9,475 nucleotides of DNA, from positions 1 to 9,475 of the forward strand of contig JAZNDA010000092.1 of the NCBI GenBank assembly GCA_045587785.1, written 5' to 3'. Both the position numbers and the translations under genes were made by a program. Within the stretch, counting starts at the first letter, position 1. Each line of letters starts with the position of its first letter. Below are positions 6,742 through 9,475 of this stretch, piece by piece. The DNA comes from RGIG8775 sp045587785 (GTDB taxonomy: Bacteria > Bacillota > Clostridia > Oscillospirales > CAG-272). The notes beneath the pieces are model-generated. The model did no database searches. It saw only the letters and a program-made list of their open reading frames with translations, and was not told the DNA's origin.

Positions 6742-6818
6742 GGCCCGGTAGTTCAGTTGGTTAGAACGCTAGCCTGTCACGCTAGAGGTCAGGGGTTCGA
6801 GTCCCCTTCGGGTCGCCA
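6742..6818 (+). tRNA. tRNA-Asp (GTC)
   Basis: 77-base cloverleaf with encoded CCA and discriminator G. Acceptor GGCCCGG pairs with TCGGGTC (two G-U pairs), anticodon loop is CTGTCAC. It follows tRNA-Val after 8 bases. Confidence 0.97.
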
Positions 6819-6819
6819 T

Positions 6820-6837
6820 TACAGCACCCTTGCTGTA
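6820..6837 (+). other. Spacer hairpin between tRNA-Asp and tRNA-Phe
   Basis: TACAGCA-CCCT-TGCTGTA: perfect 7-bp stem with a tetraloop, filling the entire 20-base spacer. Without a U-tract it is not a terminator; a role in pre-tRNA processing is possible. Confidence 0.6.
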
Positions 6838-6838
6838 C

Positions 6839-6914
6839 GCCTCTGTAGCTCAGTTGGTAGAGCAGGGGACTGAAAATCCCCGTGTCGTTGGTTCGATTCC
6901 GACCGGAGGCACCA
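6839..6914 (+). tRNA. tRNA-Phe (GAA)
   Basis: 76-base cloverleaf with encoded CCA. Acceptor GCCTCTG pairs with CGGAGGC, anticodon stem GGGGA/TCCCC, loop CTGAAAA, T-loop TTCGATT. Confidence 0.97.
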
Positions 6915-6921
6915 CCTTAAT

Positions 6922-6997
6922 GCGGATTTAGCTCATTTGGTAGAGCGCGACCTTGCCAAGGTCGAGGTGGCGGGTTCGATCCCCGTAATCCGCTCCA
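6922..6997 (+). tRNA. tRNA-Gly (GCC)
   Basis: 76-base cloverleaf with discriminator T and encoded CCA. Acceptor GCGGATT pairs with AATCCGC, anticodon stem CGACC/GGTCG with loop TTGCCAA. Confidence 0.97.
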
Positions 6998-7035
6998 AAA
7001 AAAACGGGTACGAAAAAGCAATTTCTCGTACCCGT
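6997..7035 (-). terminator. Antisense-oriented intrinsic terminator between tRNA-Gly and tRNA-Cys
   Basis: A perfect 10-bp stem, ACGGGTACGA (7004-7013) with TCGTACCCGT (7026-7035). On the - strand the stem is followed by eight U residues (complement of the A run 6997-7004). On the + strand the tail is only AATTATTA. It should therefore stop antisense transcription better than the operon's own. Confidence 0.7.
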
Positions 7036-7043
7036 AATTATTA

Positions 7044-7117
7044 GGCGCCATGGCCAAGCGGTAAGGCAAAGGTCTGCAACACCTCTATCCCCGGTCCGAT
7101 TCCGGGTGGCGCCTCCA
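7044..7117 (+). tRNA. tRNA-Cys (GCA)
   Basis: 74-base cloverleaf with encoded CCA and discriminator T. Acceptor GGCGCCA pairs with TGGCGCC, anticodon loop CTGCAAC between AAGGT and ACCTC-type arms. Last tRNA of the operon, 46 bases after tRNA-Gly. Confidence 0.96.
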
Positions 7118-7121
7118 TCTG

Positions 7122-7174
7122 AATAACACCCCAAATCTGAACCATCGCAGTTCGATTGGGGTGTTATTTGTTTT
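7122..7174 (+). terminator. First terminator of the tRNA operon
   Basis: 13-bp perfect stem AATAACACCCCAA (7122-7134) with TTGGGGTGTTATT (7156-7168), 21-base loop, then TGTTTT. The loop and start of the right arm carry repeat copy A. Confidence 0.85.
7139..7157 (+). repeat. Repeat copy A (GRACCATCRCAGTTCGATT)
   Basis: Nineteen bases matching copy C (7288-7306) at 17 positions, both differences being A/G changes. The 15-mer at 7144-7158 is exactly inverted at 7223-7237 (copy B). Confidence 0.8.
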
Positions 7175-7186
7175 AAAAAACCTATG

Positions 7187-7221
7187 TAGGAAACGGCATT
7201 TCGTGCCGTTTCTTATTTTTT
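7187..7221 (+). terminator. Second terminator downstream of the tRNA operon
   Basis: GAAACGGCA-TTTCG-TGCCGTTTC (7190-7212), extendable to 12 bp by three further pairs, followed by a run of six T residues (7216-7221). Makes a tandem double terminator with the one at 7122-7174. Confidence 0.88.
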
Positions 7222-7222
7222 G

Positions 7223-7237
7223 CAATCGAACTGCGAT
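7223..7237 (-). repeat. Repeat copy B (inverted)
   Basis: CAATCGAACTGCGAT, the exact reverse complement of 7144-7158. With copy A it brackets a 64-base interval containing the second terminator, like a very short element with 15-bp terminal inverted repeats. Confidence 0.8.
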
Positions 7238-7287
7238 TTCGGGAATGCCTCAAATTTTGTGCGAGATTTGAAAAATCCGAATAAAAC

Positions 7288-7306
7288 GGACCATCACAGT
7301 TCGATT
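7288..7306 (+). repeat. Repeat copy C, overlapping the transposase stop codon
   Basis: GGACCATCACAGTTCGATT, in direct orientation with copy A and 149 bases from it. Its last two bases fall inside the transposase stop codon (7305-7307), as expected if the repeat is the transposase-distal end of the IS. Confidence 0.75.
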
Positions 7307-8441
7307 AGATTTCTTCCGCATCGTTTGCGTGACGCTTGAAATAGGATTCTTCCATCGCGTTTGGGGTGCGATAGCGGTTGATTTGGTGAGGGCGTTTGCT
7401 GTTGTAAAATTCTATGTATGCCCCAACACGTTCTCTGAATTCTCGTTCGGAACGATAGTTGTTACGATAAAGCTCTTCCGCTTTGAGCGTTTTGAAAAAT
7501 GCCTCCATTACAGAGTTGTCGTAAGGCGTGCTTTTTCGAGAGAGTGATTGTGTCATTCCAAACGCCTTGCAGCAGTCAATGAAAGTGCGAGCCGTATAGT
7601 TCGTGCCGCGATCGCTGTGAAAAATCAGCCCCTCGCTCGGATGCCGTTCCTCAACGGCTTTTGTCAATGTGCTTTTCGTCAGACGCGTTCCATTGTTTTT
7701 GGAAATCGTACAGGCAACCACTTTGCGTGCAAACAAGTCAATGATGACGCAAATATAGTATTTTACCTCTTTGCACGTGAAACAGGTAATATCGCTCACC
7801 CACACCTCATTGGGGGCGGTTGCGACGAACTGCTGCGATAAAATATTTTCCCTGCGTTGCTTTGTCATTTCGTAGATCCGCTTCGCACCGCCGCGAACGC
7901 TGAACCATCCGTTTTCGTGCATGATTGCCGCTACCGTTTTGTCGGCAACTGTATATCCGCGCAGCCTCAAAACTGCATTGATCTTTCGTGCGCCGAACAC
8001 TTGATTGCTTTCGTTGAAGATCTCCTCGATGATTGGGGTGATCTCTTTCTTTTTGAGGGCATAAACCGTGTCTTCCTTTGCTTTGAGATGATTGAAGTAG
8101 CTTCCTTTCGCCACCATTAGTGTTTTACAGAGCAACGTGATAGAGTAGGTGTCGGACAGATCCTTGATGACCTCGTATCTGTCATGCAAGGGTGCACTGA
8201 CCGTGCAGGGCGACATTTGAAGGATCTCAACCATCTTCTCCAGCGTTTCACATCGTTGCTTTAAGATTCGAAAATCCGTCATGTTGACCGGCTTGGCTTT
8301 CTTGGGTGGTGCTTCTCGAATCCATTTGTAAAGGGTGCTCTTAGCAGCTCCGGTGCTCGCTGAAATGCTCGCCACCGATTCACCTGACCAATACATTTTG
8401 AGAATTTCGTCTTTCTGCTCGTTTGTGTAAATTTTTTTCAT
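7305..8441 (-). CDS. IS3-family transposase, single ORF, DDE type
   Basis: A 378-residue transposase. Residues 5-42 form a helix-turn-helix (ISASTGAAKSTLYKWIREA) that would bind the IS ends. A short coiled coil follows near 56-75 (ILKQRCETLEKMVEIL), then the HTH_21-like region (YSITLLCKTLMVAKGSYF, FGARKINAVLRLRGYTV) and the integrase core from ~208. The catalytic triad is complete: D217 (VSDITC), D277 (FHSDRGTNY) and E313 (VMEAFFKTLK), with exactly 35 residues between the last two. The end YNSKRPHQINRYRTP is typical. Most IS3 members need a -1 frameshift between orfA and orfB; here both parts are one frame. The ATG at 8441 follows GGAGG (8450-8454) by 8 bases; the frame is open further upstream only through the hairpin, so I exclude that. 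No promoter is evident. The gene looks functional. Confidence 0.93.
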   Translation of the reverse strand: MKKIYTNEQKDEILKMYWSGESVASISASTGAAKSTLYKWIREAPPKKAKPVNMTDFRILKQRCETLEKMVEILQMSPCTVSAPLHDRYEVIKDLSDTYSITLLCKTLMVAKGSYFNHLKAKEDTVYALKKKEITPIIEEIFNESNQVFGARKINAVLRLRGYTVADKTVAAIMHENGWFSVRGGAKRIYEMTKQRRENILSQQFVATAPNEVWVSDITCFTCKEVKYYICVIIDLFARKVVACTISKNNGTRLTKSTLTKAVEERHPSEGLIFHSDRGTNYTARTFIDCCKAFGMTQSLSRKSTPYDNSVMEAFFKTLKAEELYRNNYRSEREFRERVGAYIEFYNSKRPHQINRYRTPNAMEESYFKRHANDAEEI

Positions 8442-8461
8442 ACTATAAACCTCCGGAGTAT

Positions 8462-8498
8462 AAAAACAGCCCTCGCTCCGCAATGGAACGAGGGCTGT
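8462..8498 (-). terminator. Terminator of the ABC-2 export operon, just upstream of the transposase
   Basis: 14-bp stem (8466-8479 with 8485-8498, one G-U pair) around a 5-base loop; on the - strand it is followed by TTTTTATA. It begins 22 bases after the permease stop and ends about 8 bases before the transposase ribosome binding site. Confidence 0.88.
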
Positions 8499-8519
8499 AC
8501 TATTCTGTGATCTCTTTGT

Positions 8520-9146
8520 TTATTGTTCTCTTTTTTTATAAAACATAATTGACAAGCACCAAGAAACCACATATATTGCAACACCTACAATACAAGCGAT
8601 AGGCAAAACGGCATTTAGTTGAATCTCGTTTTGCAGACCTTCCTTAAAGATGGTAGTTGCGATAATACTGCCTGCACACACCACGCCTATCATCACGTAG
8701 TATGCGCCGCGTCCTTTTTCTACGCCGTATTTAAAAATAAACGGGAGAGTCAGTGATGAAGCAACGCTCGCCATTACCAGCAAAAGCATCATAAGCACCA
8801 AAAACTCTTTCATAACGAAAGTGCCTTCAATACCCATTTTCACTCCCTGCGCGGCGCATATTACAATCAGCATAGCTATTTGTGTGAACAAGCCAATCAG
8901 ATACTTTGCTGATACGATTTGCGTTTTGGTGTATGGCAACGTACCAACATACTCCGTAAAGCGGCTGCGCTCGTCATATCCAAGGAGGTTGACGGGAATC
9001 ATACCGCAGAGCAAACAAGGATAGAAAACAAAGAACATATTGCCACTACTTATCATGGAAAGAATGATAAATCCGATACTGACGAAAAGATAATATCGAC
9101 AATATTTTTTCATCATATACCAATCTTTCAGTAATAGACCTTTCAT
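8520..9146 (-). CDS. ABC-2 type transporter permease
   Basis: A 208-residue membrane protein that I take for the permease half of an ABC exporter of the ABC-2 type (ABC2_membrane_5-like). The start MKGLLLKDWYMMKKY is typical of that family: a cytoplasmic amphipathic helix before TM1. Six hydrophobic segments lie near 20-34, 36-54, 82-102, 112-134, 146-164 and 176-200, with the conserved loop YDERSRFTEYVGTLPYTKTQIVSAKY between the second and third; this loop probably contacts the ATPase. The ATG at 9146 is one base after the stop of the ATPase gene, with GGAGG at 9156-9160 inside that gene, so the two are translationally coupled. Related systems (YtrB-type operons controlled by GntR repressors) respond to cell-envelope stress or antibiotics; that role is inferred from the family, and the regulator would be outside the window. 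Confidence 0.88.
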   Translation of the reverse strand: MKGLLLKDWYMMKKYCRYYLFVSIGFIILSMISSGNMFFVFYPCLLCGMIPVNLLGYDERSRFTEYVGTLPYTKTQIVSAKYLIGLFTQIAMLIVICAAQGVKMGIEGTFVMKEFLVLMMLLLVMASVASSLTLPFIFKYGVEKGRGAYYVMIGVVCAGSIIATTIFKEGLQNEIQLNAVLPIACIVGVAIYVVSWCLSIMFYKKREQ

Positions 9147-9147
9147 A

Positions 9148-9475
9148 TCACTTCGCCTCCTTTACCATAAATACGAAAAGTTCTTCAATGCTTATCGGAC
9201 TTAACTTAAAGCCCTCGGGCGCATCTCCCCTCGGTACGATAGCTTCAGCGCCATAGGGTGTTTCTTTTTTGTATTTTATTACTTCCTTGTCAAGCTCCGA
9301 AAGCTGCTCTACCGTACAATGAATGACACCGTATTCGGATAAAAGCGCATCCTTTTCCTCGCAAAGCAATAGCTTACCCTTATGCAAAAACGCCACGTAG
9401 TCGCAGAGCTTTTCAAGGTCGCTGACGATGTGCGAGGATATAAGGATAGAGTGGTTTTCATCTCTTGTAAAATCG
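9148..9475 (-). CDS. ABC transporter ATP-binding protein, C-terminal part (5' end outside window)
   Basis: The frame is open to the right edge, so only the last ~108 residues are visible; the GTG at 9396 is internal. The fragment begins just before the H-loop (SILISSHIVSDLEKLCDYV), whose histidine senses the ATP gamma-phosphate, then the usual strand FLHKGKLLLCEEKDAL. A ~60-residue C-terminal segment ends ISIEELFVFMVKEAK, a form common in YtrB/BcrA-type export ATPases. Walker A, Walker B and signature motifs would lie beyond the window. It sits directly ahead of, and is coupled to, the ABC-2 permease gene (TGATATG junction), and forms a cytoplasmic dimer energising that permease. The exported substrate cannot be inferred. 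Confidence 0.9.
   Translation of the reverse strand, partial: DFTRDENHSILISSHIVSDLEKLCDYVAFLHKGKLLLCEEKDALLSEYGVIHCTVEQLSELDKEVIKYKKETPYGAEAIVPRGDAPEGFKLSPISIEELFVFMVKEAK

Larger units (their letters stand above)
7288..8465 (-). mobile_element. IS3-family insertion sequence (limits approximate)
   Basis: One intact transposase gene between the tRNA terminators and the terminator of an ABC operon. The left limit is set at repeat copy C and the right limit at the end of the ABC-operon terminator stem, both by inference. I could not find convincing TG...CA terminal inverted repeats or a 3-4 bp target duplication, so true ends are unresolved. Confidence 0.55.

Noticed and set aside
7044..7306. 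Integration (att) site at the tRNA-Cys 3' end
   Set aside because: I found no second copy of the tRNA 3' sequence in the window and no integrase gene. The repeats near the IS do not match the tRNA end beyond the common TTCGATT.
7122..7306. CRISPR array from the short repeats
   Set aside because: Only three copies, mixed orientation, unequal spacing, and no cas genes.
7293..8511. ATCACAG in inverted orientation at both flanks of the transposase as IS termini
   Set aside because: Only 7 bp match, no TG...CA ends, and the right copy would place the ABC-operon terminator inside the element; chance cannot be excluded.

Overview
The window looks like the chromosome of an anaerobic Firmicute of the class Clostridia, probably an uncultured gut species. 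Moderate base composition, strong GGAGG-type ribosome binding sites, consensus sigma-A promoters, CCA-encoding tRNA genes and the protein families present all fit this. No gene gives a genus-level assignment.

Left part (1-3511): the end of a carbohydrate-import operon on the + strand. It holds the C-terminal part of a large secreted or surface protein resembling the DUF5696 family, which carries a long helical/coiled-coil stretch. Two inner-membrane permeases of the MalF and MalG types follow. The operon ends at a strong stem-loop that can terminate in both directions. No ATPase or solute-binding protein lies in view, so these must be upstream or elsewhere; many Firmicute sugar importers share a common MsmX-type ATPase.

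Middle part (3526-6517): a convergent, unrecognised multi-pass membrane protein (- strand); a divergent cytoplasmic M14-family zinc peptidase behind an operator-like dyad; a short orphan gene of 70 codons with a good promoter, a 22-bp dyad at its transcription start, and a 5-bp tandem duplication just before its stop; and a histidine phosphatase with its own promoter. These look like separately regulated single genes.

Stable-RNA part (6541-7221): a perfect-consensus promoter drives a five-tRNA operon (Val-TAC, Asp-GTC, Phe-GAA, Gly-GCC, Cys-GCA). The spacers contain small hairpins and two terminators follow in tandem. The hairpin between tRNA-Gly and tRNA-Cys is oriented as a terminator for antisense transcription.

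Right part (7288-9475): an intact single-ORF IS3-type transposase (- strand) sits between the tRNA operon and the end of an ABC-2 export operon, also on the - strand (ATPase C-terminus plus permease). Three copies of a 14-19 bp sequence lie between the tRNA operon and the transposase, the last overlapping the transposase stop codon. I could not delimit the IS ends. I see no obvious defence system, CRISPR array or prophage. The most unusual items are the repeat trio at the tRNA/IS junction, the antisense terminator inside the tRNA operon, and the small gene with its dyad and 5-bp duplication.
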